DNA of 14,142 nucleotides from Methanomassiliicoccaceae archaeon (GTDB lineage: Archaea; Thermoplasmatota; Thermoplasmata; Methanomassiliicoccales; Methanomethylophilaceae). The stretch spans positions 1 through 14,142 of the forward strand of contig WQZJ01000019.1 of assembly GCA_009780795.1 (NCBI GenBank), written 5' to 3'. The first letter of the stretch is position 1, and each line of letters opens with the position of its first letter. The notes under the pieces were generated by a model. It made no database searches. It had not been told where the DNA came from and saw nothing but the letters and a program-made list of their open reading frames with translations. A program made the translations under genes and the position numbers. Below are positions 1 through 6,535 of the stretch, piece by piece.

Positions 1-363
1 GTCCTTTGGGATGTGGTGCAAGACCGTCTTGACAAACCGGCGTTCTCGCTGTCAGGAGGGCAGCAGCAGAGGCTGTGCATCGCGAGAACGCTGTCCATCA
101 ATCCTGAGGTGATATTAATGGATGAACCCACGTCCGCACTGGATCCGATCGCAACGTCGAAGATAGAGGACCTCGCGGTGGAGCTGCAGAAAAATTACAC
201 AGTGGTCATAGTGACGCACAATATGCAGCAGGCCGCCCGGATAAGCGACCACACCGGTTTCATGTATCTCGGTAAGATGATAGAGTTCGACGATACCGAG
301 AAGATATTCAGCAAACCGTCCGAGGAGCTCACGGAACGGTATATAACAGGAAGATTCGGGTGA
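1..363 (+). CDS. pstB: Phosphate ABC transporter ATP-binding protein PstB, first copy (5' end outside window)
   Basis: This is the C-terminal 120 residues of the ATPase that powers phosphate import through the PstCA permease at the inner face of the membrane. The frame is open to the window edge, so the Walker A half is not visible. Visible are the ABC signature LSGGQQQRLCIARTL, Walker B with its catalytic glutamate (ILMDEPTSALDP) and the switch histidine in VIVTHNMQQAAR. The protein ends in ERYITGRFG, as does the second PstB of this window. By hand count about 87% of the 120 residues match that second copy (5773-6531), and the two align without a gap. Its TGA stop is followed after four bases by the phoU start, so the genes are probably translationally coupled. 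It belongs to an operon that begins upstream of the window; whether that operon has its own PstS and permease cannot be seen. Confidence 0.95.
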   Translation, partial: VLWDVVQDRLDKPAFSLSGGQQQRLCIARTLSINPEVILMDEPTSALDPIATSKIEDLAVELQKNYTVVIVTHNMQQAARISDHTGFMYLGKMIEFDDTEKIFSKPSEELTERYITGRFG

Positions 364-367
364 CACC

Positions 368-1033
368 ATGAAACGATTGACAGCTGACATAAAGAGAGTG
401 ACCGAGTTCGTCACCGAACTCGGTGAGTTGACGGCCGCGATGCTCGAAGGGGCGGTGGACGCGCTCGTGAACTCGGATGTGAACCTTGCTGACGAGGTCG
501 TGGGAAAATACGAACGGGCCGCATATCTGGAGGCGCTGATAGAGGATGAGGCGCTGAGGATACTCACACTATACCAGCCGATGGCCGCGGACATGAGGTT
601 CACGGCCACCGCGCTGAAAATGATAACATATCTGGAACGTATAAGCAAGTACAGCAGGAACATCGCGAAGGCGGCGATATACCTGAGGGACAGACCGACC
701 ACGTACAAGATGATAGAGGTCTACGAGATGTGCGGCATCGCCGTGGAGATGGTCCGCGGTGTCGTGTCAGCGTTCGAGAGCGGGAATGTCAAGGAGTTAT
801 ACGATTACAACCTGCTTGATGATAGATTAGACCATTTCCGCGGAAATGTGATCGAAGATAACATCAGACACATGGCCGCCGACCCGACCGCGATAGAGGC
901 ATACACGTATTACATATCTGTGGCGAAATACCTGGAGCGTGTGGGCGACAACGCATGCAAGATCGCAGAGAAGATAATCTACATGGTGACAGGAAGACAC
1001 ATAGAGGTGGAGAAGAGGTCAGGCCGTCTGTGA
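368..1033 (+). CDS. phoU: Phosphate signalling protein PhoU, first copy
   Basis: PhoU is a helical-bundle cytoplasmic protein that, in known systems, links the Pst transporter to phosphate regulation and restrains uptake. The 221-residue length is standard for two PhoU repeats. The family pattern is visible in ADMRFTATALKMITYLERISKYSRN in the first repeat (split here: ADMRFTATALKMI then TYLERISKYSRN) and in AKYLERVGDNACKIAEKI in the second, with the conserved E-R-x-x-D/K metal-contact type positions. The ATG start lies four bases after the pstB stop, with GGGTGA as a likely ribosome site. It has the same length as the second PhoU (6536-7201) and about 77% identity by hand count (51 differences in 221). 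The N-terminal third diverges most, while the C-terminal quarter is nearly identical. Its last 15 bases overlap the end of the convergent AbrB-PhoU gene. A separate regulatory role for the two copies is possible but not shown. Confidence 0.93.
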   Translation: MKRLTADIKRVTEFVTELGELTAAMLEGAVDALVNSDVNLADEVVGKYERAAYLEALIEDEALRILTLYQPMAADMRFTATALKMITYLERISKYSRNIAKAAIYLRDRPTTYKMIEVYEMCGIAVEMVRGVVSAFESGNVKELYDYNLLDDRLDHFRGNVIEDNIRHMAADPTAIEAYTYYISVAKYLERVGDNACKIAEKIIYMVTGRHIEVEKRSGRL

Positions 1034-2053
1034 GGTCTTTTTCTTATCCACCTTTCCCATGGTCGCGTTTATCGCAAGCTCCGATATGTCCATGGAATAT
1101 TCGCATATACGCCGCAGGCTTCCCGCCATAACGGTTATGGCGAGTGCGGCGTCATAATCCTTTTCGAGCGCATGCTTGTTCAGTACTTTGATACTCTCGC
1201 TGAGGTCCCTGCACTCGTTGACACAGTCGCTGGCGAGCTTCGGGTCGTTGCTGTGCAGAATGGACAGTGCCTTCATGAATATCGATATGACGAGGTCGCA
1301 GAACTTGGACGCCTCTTCCCGCAGGGACTCGAAGGCAGGGTTGCCTATTATCCTCCGCGAGTTGCCGGAGATCACAACAGTGTGGTCCCCTATGCGCTCG
1401 ATTATCCTGCCTATCGTGTAGTTGGATGTTATCTCGGAGTGATCCATACCTATCTTCTTCAGCAGTCCCACGTCACGCTGGAACATGTTGGTCTGTTTGG
1501 TGATGAGCCATCCGAGACGGTCCACGTCGTTGTCCCTGCCGATGATGTCATCGACCGACGATGCATCATCGTTCCTGAGGGCGGATGAGATGTCGGTCAG
1601 CATGTTCCTGACGAGGACGCGCATTCTTTCTAGACTTTTACCCATCCTCATCTCCGACGGGTCAACGAGGTCCTTCAGGACGATCTTGTTGTCATGTTCC
1701 TCAAGTATCTCCAGACCTATCGCCATCTGTGTCATCTTGTCGATGACGTCCAGGACGGTATTGCTCAGTCTTGAGGAGGACACGACCTCAATGATTCCGA
1801 ATCCGGACATATATGCGCCGACAAGCATCCTGAATATGAGGTCGGGGTCGGTCATGCCGCTGACATCTATCGTCTTAGCGAAATAGGTGGACGAAGCGTC
1901 CGAGTCCGCGGTTGTTATGATTATACTGCCGTCCTGCTGCGGGCTCAGCCGCAGGGGATCGTTCTTCTTCAGACCGACAGATTCCGCCCAGTCCTTGGGC
2001 AAGGTGACGATGAACGATGAACCGCCCGTCATCTGCACTCTCCTTATGTCCAT
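1019..2053 (-). CDS. AbrB-PhoU phosphate regulator
   Basis: A 344-residue protein with an N-terminal SpoVT-AbrB swapped-hairpin DNA-binding domain (about 1-48, with SSFIVTLPKDWAESVGL typical of the fold) followed by two PhoU-type helical domains (roughly 110-200 and 205-310; the second contains IGRIIERIGDHTVVISG). This domain order is common in archaea and annotated as a PhoU-family phosphate uptake regulator. I infer that it couples phosphate status, read by the PhoU domains, to promoter binding by AbrB. It is transcribed divergently from the small gene at 2169 and converges on the first phoU, with a 15-base overlap. The ATG start has no clear Shine-Dalgarno sequence. A TATA-like TATTTAAC at about 2075-2082 is 26 bases away, fitting a leaderless mRNA, although a second TATA-like box further upstream would give a short leader. 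Its place between the two pst segments suggests that it controls them. Confidence 0.85.
   Translation of the reverse strand: MDIRRVQMTGGSSFIVTLPKDWAESVGLKKNDPLRLSPQQDGSIIITTADSDASSTYFAKTIDVSGMTDPDLIFRMLVGAYMSGFGIIEVVSSSRLSNTVLDVIDKMTQMAIGLEILEEHDNKIVLKDLVDPSEMRMGKSLERMRVLVRNMLTDISSALRNDDASSVDDIIGRDNDVDRLGWLITKQTNMFQRDVGLLKKIGMDHSEITSNYTIGRIIERIGDHTVVISGNSRRIIGNPAFESLREEASKFCDLVISIFMKALSILHSNDPKLASDCVNECRDLSESIKVLNKHALEKDYDAALAITVMAGSLRRICEYSMDISELAINATMGKVDKKKTSQTA
1036..1046 (+). terminator. Possible U-tract terminator after first phoU
   Basis: A run of five T with flanking T-rich bases begins five bases after the phoU TGA. Archaeal RNA polymerase commonly stops at such U-tracts. The same bases encode three consecutive lysines near the C-terminus of the convergent AbrB-PhoU protein, so the signal may simply follow from its coding sequence. 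Confidence 0.3.
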
Positions 2054-2168
2054 GCCGAAGAGAGACCGAGAACGGTTAAATAGTTATCTATAAAATAGGT
2101 GTCGTTATATATTCTATATATAAAATATTGACAAAATCGATATAAGGCTTGCGTCTTGTGACCATAAC
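2054..2168. promoter_or_regulatory. Divergent promoter region with AT-rich palindrome
   Basis: This 115-base region separates the AbrB-PhoU gene from the small gene on the plus strand. TATA-like boxes are visible for both: TATTTAAC on the minus strand (about 2075-2082) and GATATAAGG on the plus strand (2139-2147), each about 26 bases from its start codon. Between them is a 19-base palindrome, TTATATAT-TCT-ATATATAA (2105-2123), with perfect 8-base arms. It could be an operator for the AbrB-type regulator. AT-rich palindromes arise easily by chance in archaeal promoters, so function is inferred. Confidence 0.55.
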
Positions 2169-2579
2169 GTGGTCAAGATAAACGATAAGATGCTGATGTT
2201 ATTCGCGGCCGTGGTCACCGGTGCGCTGTGCATCGGCGGCATGTACATGTTGCTTGGAGGGGAGGATCAGAGATATGATCTGAACATAGCACTGGACCCC
2301 GACGCGCATGATATGGACATGTCGTCGCTGTTCGAGGAATTCGGAAGCAACACTACGACCAATGTTAACCAATTCCGAGAGGATACGTTGCATCTTGATA
2401 TGCTGGCCTCTGAATATGGTATGATATTCACGTTCACCGACCTTGCGGCCGCCGGAACACCGGAGGGTGTTGTAAAAGAGATAGTGGATGTCACCGGCGG
2501 TTCGCTGTTCATTTTCTATAACGACGGCAACGAGACGGCACGTGTATTTCTCAATTGGATCGCTCTGCAGCTGTCCTGA
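2169..2579 (+). CDS. Small membrane-anchored protein with a PstS-like C-terminal motif
   Basis: A 136-residue protein that I do not recognise as a named family. Residues 8-30 form one hydrophobic segment (LMLFAAVVTGALCIGGMYML), suggesting a signal anchor or uncleaved signal with the rest outside the cell. The remainder is acidic and ends in DGNETARVFLNWIALQLS. This resembles the C-terminal motif of the neighbouring PstS, DGTETGMVKFFLNWI. It may be a shortened PstS relic left from the operon duplication or a small accessory protein of the transporter; the middle shows no clear PstS ligand motifs. The GTG start is chosen because a TATA-like box (2139-2147) lies 26 bases upstream, as expected for a leaderless transcript. 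An alternative start is the ATG at codon 8. A hairpin and a T6 run follow the stop. Confidence 0.6.
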   Translation: MVKINDKMLMLFAAVVTGALCIGGMYMLLGGEDQRYDLNIALDPDAHDMDMSSLFEEFGSNTTTNVNQFREDTLHLDMLASEYGMIFTFTDLAAAGTPEGVVKEIVDVTGGSLFIFYNDGNETARVFLNWIALQLS

Positions 2580-2582
2580 CCG

Positions 2583-2639
2583 TGACGGCCGCAGGCCGTC
2601 ATAAGTTCATTCTGAAATGACATCAAACAAATGTTTTTT
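2583..2639 (+). terminator. Hairpin plus U-tract after the small gene
   Basis: A perfect inverted repeat, TGACGGCC-GCA-GGCCGTCA (2583-2601), begins three bases after the TGA stop, and a run of six T follows at 2634-2639. The hairpin could protect or process the 3' end, and the T-run is a plausible archaeal terminator. The two are 32 bases apart, so this is not a classic bacterial intrinsic terminator. Confidence 0.45.
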
Positions 2640-2669
2640 GAAAGTATATACGACATCATATGCTAATGG

Positions 2670-2746
2670 ATATAATATATATTGAGCCGTATATTATATA
2701 GATTACTTTTATACATGTTGCCCAACTTGAATGTCCGGGGGTAGCC
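2670..2746 (+). promoter_or_regulatory. pstS promoter with upstream AT-rich inverted repeat
   Basis: Perfect 10-base arms ATATAATATA (2670-2679) and TATATTATAT (2690-2699) are separated by TATTGAGCCG, placing the arm centres 20 bases apart, about two helical turns. Just downstream is the TATA-like TTTTATAC (2707-2714), predicting a transcript start near 2736 and a leader of about 11 bases. The leader contains GGGGGT as ribosome site five bases before the GTG start. The repeat lies directly upstream of the TATA box, a position where a regulator could affect TBP/TFB binding. Phosphate control is inferred from the gene it precedes. Confidence 0.55.
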
Positions 2747-3613
2747 GTGAACACTTGGTTAAAGATAGCAGTCGCGATCCTTGTCACAGCGATGGTATGC
2801 GTTCCCGTCACGGCCACCGCCATAGGGAATAATGCGCAGACCCTGAACGTCGCCGGTTCCACTACCGTTCAACCACTTATGCTCGAACTTCAGAAGGAGT
2901 TCGAGAAGTTCGCGAACGTAGACATGAACGTCACCGGCGGCGGTTCCGGAGTAGGGATAAGTTCAACACTGAACGGCGTCGCCGACATAGGGATGCTCTC
3001 GCGCGACATGAAGTACGACGAGGGACAGGGACGGCTCGTACCGCACGTGATAGCGATGGATGCGGTCGTGGTCATAGTGAACAAGGACGCAGGGCTCGGA
3101 GATGATCCCGATCTCACGATGAAGCAGCTCGCGGACATATATAGCGGCAAGATCAACGACTGGGGCGAGGTCGGCGGAAAAAGTGGCCAAAGTATAGCTG
3201 TCGTTGCCAGGGAGGAAGGCTCCGGAACGAGGGATTGTTTCGAAGGGGCCCTCAAAAAATATGCATATTCAAATTTTGAGATGAAGGACCGTGTGAACTC
3301 CGTCAACTCTACCGGCGCCATACTGGCGGCCGTGAACAATACTCCCGGAGCAATAGGTTACATCAACTTCAACGTATCCGGCGGCATACAGGGCAACACA
3401 TCAACAGTATCGGTCGACGGCATATCCGCGACCAAGGAATCAATCCTGAAGGACCCGAACGATCCGGACAGGTACGAGATATCCCGCGATCTGATACTTG
3501 TCACCGATGGAACGGAGACGGGCATGGTCAAATTCTTCCTGAACTGGATAATGACCGGGGACGGACAGGAAATAGTCGAAAAAGCGGGATTCATTAGGAT
3601 AGACGGATTGTGA
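2747..3613 (+). CDS. pstS: Phosphate-binding protein PstS
   Basis: Extracytoplasmic phosphate receptor that delivers phosphate to the PstCA permease. It has 288 residues. Residues 1-25 form a signal peptide (LKIAVAILVTAMVCVPVTATA), probably cleaved or kept as an anchor; C18 is not in a canonical lipobox. Ligand-binding signatures are intact: AGSTTVQP (36-43), TGGGSGVG (63-70), the SRD segment (85-87) and AREEGSGTRD (154-163), followed by the usual C-terminal FFLNWIMTGDGQEIVEKAGF. The GTG start is supported by the GGGGGT ribosome site and a signal peptide that begins at once. It is the first gene of a four-gene operon, and the permease gene begins four bases after its TGA. A promoter with an inverted repeat precedes it, suggesting phosphate regulation. 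Confidence 0.95.
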   Translation: MNTWLKIAVAILVTAMVCVPVTATAIGNNAQTLNVAGSTTVQPLMLELQKEFEKFANVDMNVTGGGSGVGISSTLNGVADIGMLSRDMKYDEGQGRLVPHVIAMDAVVVIVNKDAGLGDDPDLTMKQLADIYSGKINDWGEVGGKSGQSIAVVAREEGSGTRDCFEGALKKYAYSNFEMKDRVNSVNSTGAILAAVNNTPGAIGYINFNVSGGIQGNTSTVSVDGISATKESILKDPNDPDRYEISRDLILVTDGTETGMVKFFLNWIMTGDGQEIVEKAGFIRIDGL

Positions 3614-3617
3614 TATC

Positions 3618-5768
3618 TTGACCGACGGCAGGGACAGCATCAAAAAAGTGAAGAAATTCCATCATGATGCAGTGATGAAATATGTCCTTCTGGCGATCGC
3701 CTCCGTCACTGTTCTCATAATATTCTTCATAATCCTGTTCATACTGATAAACGGCGTAGAGGCGCTCGGCGACATAGGTATAGTGAAGTTCCTGACAGGC
3801 ACCTCATGGAAGCCCGGCGAGGGTTCGTACGGCGCCCTGCCGCTGATATTGGGTTCCGTCCTTGTGACGTTCGGTGCGATAATGTTCGCGCTCCCGTTAG
3901 GATTGGGTTCAGCGATATTCATATCGGAGATCGCGCCGAAAAGGCTCAGGAGCATCCTCAAACCGATATGCGAGGTCTTCGCCGGCATACCGTCCGTGGT
4001 GTACGGTTTCTTTGGACTGATAGTTCTTGTACCGCTCCTCAGGAATATATTCCCTGATCATCTGCTGTTCGGCACATCATGGCTGGCCGGTTCGATCATA
4101 TTGGGGATAATGGCGTTGCCCACGATCATCTCGGTGTCGGAGGATGCGATGCGTGCGGTGCCTATGTCATACCGCGAAGCGTCAATGGCGATGGGCGCCA
4201 CCCGATGGGAGACCACCCGCAAGATCGTCGTCCCGGCGGCGATATCCGGTATCGCGGCGGCGACGATACTCGGTATCGGAAGGGCAATAGGCGAGACGAT
4301 GGCGGTGATGATGGTCACCGGCAACTCTCCGATAATCCCTGAGCCGTTGTGGAACTTCTTCGAGATGCTCAGGACGATAACCGCCACCCTGGCGCTGGAG
4401 ATGCCTGACGTCGTATCGGGAAGCACACATTATGCGGCACTGTTCCTTCTGGCGCTGGTGCTGATGATAATGGTGCTGGCGATAAATTTCACCGCGAAAT
4501 TGATAATAAAACGGTCAAGGAGGAAGTTCGGCGAGACGATGTCGTCGGGTTCCTCACTGAACAGGATCACCAACACCGCCAAGCGCAGGCCAGTGTCCTT
4601 CCACATACTGATGTTGATATCGGTGTTCTTCATAACGCTGGCGATAGCGTCAGCTCTCCTGGACCTGTTCGCCGGGTTCATATGCGCATCGTTCGCCCTG
4701 ACGGTCTTTGCGCTTGTGTCCACTGTGATCCGTAGGTCCGGCTCCCGTCCGACGGCTTACATGATATCGAAACGCATGCCCAAGATACTCAGGTCGGCTG
4801 TTCTGACAGCGTTGTTCGTGTTCGCATGGATGGTCGCGTCGCTGTTCGCGGACACGTCGACATCCGTCCTCGCTGCGTTCATCGTGCTCATCGTGGCCAT
4901 TGTCTTCATACCGGTCGCAAAGAGAATGGGCGCCAGGATAAGGGAGAAGGTGGCGCACACATCCCTTTGGCTGGTGATCGTGATGGTCGTCGCGATATTG
5001 ATCGCATTGCTTTACGACATCGTCTCGAAGGGCCTTCCGGCGCTCTCGATCGACTTCCTGTTCGGATACCCCGAGGAAGGAGGGCTCTCCGGAGGCATAT
5101 TCCCGGCGATCGCCGGAACGATACAGCTGGTGTTCGGGACGATGATGATAGCGTTCCCGCTTGGGATAACATCAGGCATCTATCTTGCGGAATACGCTAA
5201 GAACACCCGCTCCACCAAGATAATACGGGAGGCGATAGACATCCTGAACGGAACGCCGTCCGTGGTCTTCGGATTGTTCGGAATGGCTGCGTTCGTCATA
5301 TATCTTGGAACGGGCTATGCATTGATCGCCGGATGCATAACACTGGCGGTCATGGTCCTGCCGGTGATAATACGTACAACGGAGGAGGCGGTGCTGGCGG
5401 TCCCGCGCGAGTTGAGAGAGGCGTCGCTGGCATTAGGTGCCAGTAAGTGGGAAACTACCATGAAAGTAGTGATACCGGCGGCCTTCGGAGGTGTGGTCAC
5501 GGGACTGATATTGAGCCTTGGGCGTGCGGCCGGGGAGACGGCGCCGATCATGTTCACGGCGGCCGTTGTGTTCAGATCGAGCGTCTCATTGTCGCTGCTG
5601 GACCCGATAATGGCGCTCCCGTACCATCTGTACTTCCTGGCAACGGAAGTACCGGGTTCAGAGACGATGCAGTACGGGACCGCATTGGTATTGTTGATAA
5701 TGGTATTGTTCATGTTCGCTTTGGCGTCAGTGGTAAGGTACAGATACAGTAAGAACATCAAGTGGTGA
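3618..5768 (+). CDS. pstC-pstA: Fused phosphate permease PstC-PstA
   Basis: One 716-residue chain carries both membrane subunits of the phosphate transporter. The PstC half covers about residues 18-300, with its EAA loop YREASMAMGATRWETT at 185-200. The PstA half covers about 445-716, with its EAA loop LREASLALGASKWETT at 599-614. Both loops contact the PstB ATPase. Between them lies an unusual hydrophobic linker of about 110 residues (328-435) with perhaps four membrane segments, which neither subunit normally has. The frame is unbroken, so the fusion is real in this sequence. The TTG start lies four bases after the pstS stop, with GTGAT as a weak ribosome site made partly of that stop; the next in-frame ATG is codon 20, at the first membrane helix. 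The gene ends four bases before pstB. Confidence 0.93.
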   Translation: MTDGRDSIKKVKKFHHDAVMKYVLLAIASVTVLIIFFIILFILINGVEALGDIGIVKFLTGTSWKPGEGSYGALPLILGSVLVTFGAIMFALPLGLGSAIFISEIAPKRLRSILKPICEVFAGIPSVVYGFFGLIVLVPLLRNIFPDHLLFGTSWLAGSIILGIMALPTIISVSEDAMRAVPMSYREASMAMGATRWETTRKIVVPAAISGIAAATILGIGRAIGETMAVMMVTGNSPIIPEPLWNFFEMLRTITATLALEMPDVVSGSTHYAALFLLALVLMIMVLAINFTAKLIIKRSRRKFGETMSSGSSLNRITNTAKRRPVSFHILMLISVFFITLAIASALLDLFAGFICASFALTVFALVSTVIRRSGSRPTAYMISKRMPKILRSAVLTALFVFAWMVASLFADTSTSVLAAFIVLIVAIVFIPVAKRMGARIREKVAHTSLWLVIVMVVAILIALLYDIVSKGLPALSIDFLFGYPEEGGLSGGIFPAIAGTIQLVFGTMMIAFPLGITSGIYLAEYAKNTRSTKIIREAIDILNGTPSVVFGLFGMAAFVIYLGTGYALIAGCITLAVMVLPVIIRTTEEAVLAVPRELREASLALGASKWETTMKVVIPAAFGGVVTGLILSLGRAAGETAPIMFTAAVVFRSSVSLSLLDPIMALPYHLYFLATEVPGSETMQYGTALVLLIMVLFMFALASVVRYRYSKNIKW

Positions 5769-5772
5769 TAAG

Positions 5773-6531
5773 ATGACGGAGAATATGATGGAGGTCGAGG
5801 ATTTCAACCTATGGTACGGTGACAAGCAGGCACTTATAGATGTCAACATGCCTGTTGCGAAAAACAAGATAACCGCGCTCATAGGGCCGTCCGGTTGCGG
5901 AAAATCCACGCTGCTCAGATGTATGAACAGGATGAACGACCTGGTGGACAACTGTAAGATAGAAGGCAAGATGACATTCCGCGGTGAGGATATATACGAC
6001 AAGACGGCGGACGTCATGGCATTGAGGAAGAGGATAGGTATGATCTTCCAGAAGCCGAACCCGTTCCCGATGTCGATACGCGACAACATCACCTACGGTC
6101 CGAAGATACACGGCATCTCCAAACAATCGGAACTCGATGAGATAGTTGAGCAGTCGCTCGTGCAGGCGGCGCTCTGGGACGAGGTGAAGGATCGCCTCGG
6201 TGAATCCGCACTGTCACTGTCCGGAGGACAGCAACAGAGGCTGTGCATCGCGAGAACGCTATCCATACATCCCGAGGTGATACTCATGGACGAACCGACA
6301 TCCGCATTGGACCCGATAGCAACGGCAAAGATAGAGGATCTTGCTGTGGAATTACAGAAAGATTATACGGTCGTGATCGTTACCCATAACATGCAGCAGG
6401 CTGCCCGCATAAGCGATTATACGGGATTCATGTACCTGGGGAAGATGGTAGAGTTCGGTGTGACCGAGACGATATTCAGCAGTCCCTCGGAGGAGCTGAC
6501 AGAACGATACATAACCGGAAGGTTCGGATGA
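5773..6531 (+). CDS. pstB: Phosphate ABC transporter ATP-binding protein PstB, second copy
   Basis: Complete ATPase subunit of the phosphate importer, 252 residues, the usual PstB length. All catalytic parts are visible: Walker A GPSGCGKST (38-46), Q-loop FQKPNPFPMSI with Q93, signature LSGGQQQRLCIA (149-160), Walker B ILMDEP (170-175) and switch H205 in VTHN. The FQKPNPFPMSI segment is typical of PstB rather than other importer ATPases. The ATG start is preceded by GGTGAT, in which TGA is also the stop of the permease gene, so translation is probably coupled. The C-terminal 120 residues are about 87% identical to the first PstB at the window start. It lies between permease and phoU in a standard pst order. 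Confidence 0.97.
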   Translation: MTENMMEVEDFNLWYGDKQALIDVNMPVAKNKITALIGPSGCGKSTLLRCMNRMNDLVDNCKIEGKMTFRGEDIYDKTADVMALRKRIGMIFQKPNPFPMSIRDNITYGPKIHGISKQSELDEIVEQSLVQAALWDEVKDRLGESALSLSGGQQQRLCIARTLSIHPEVILMDEPTSALDPIATAKIEDLAVELQKDYTVVIVTHNMQQAARISDYTGFMYLGKMVEFGVTETIFSSPSEELTERYITGRFG

Positions 6532-6535
6532 TAAC

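Larger units (their letters stand above)
1..1033 (+). repeat. Direct repeat, copy A: pstB end plus phoU
   Basis: Bases 1-1033 align with 6169-7201 at a constant offset of 6168, including the four-base gap between the two genes and the stop of phoU. Identity is mosaic. For example 647-691 (45 bases) and 701-734 (34 bases) are identical in both copies, and so are 950-981 (32 bases). Other parts, such as the start of phoU, have diverged in both protein and wobble bases. The left end of the repeat is outside the window. This is a segmental duplication, possibly refreshed by gene conversion. Confidence 0.9.

Noticed and set aside
115..708. Long antisense reading frame across pstB and phoU, with a similar one at 6352-6876
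   Set aside because: The two antisense frames resemble each other only because the sense genes are duplicated; there is no promoter or ribosome site and the sense strand is clearly coding.
1172..1588. Plus-strand reading frame of 138 codons inside the AbrB-PhoU gene
   Set aside because: It lies fully antisense to a recognised protein and has no family features.
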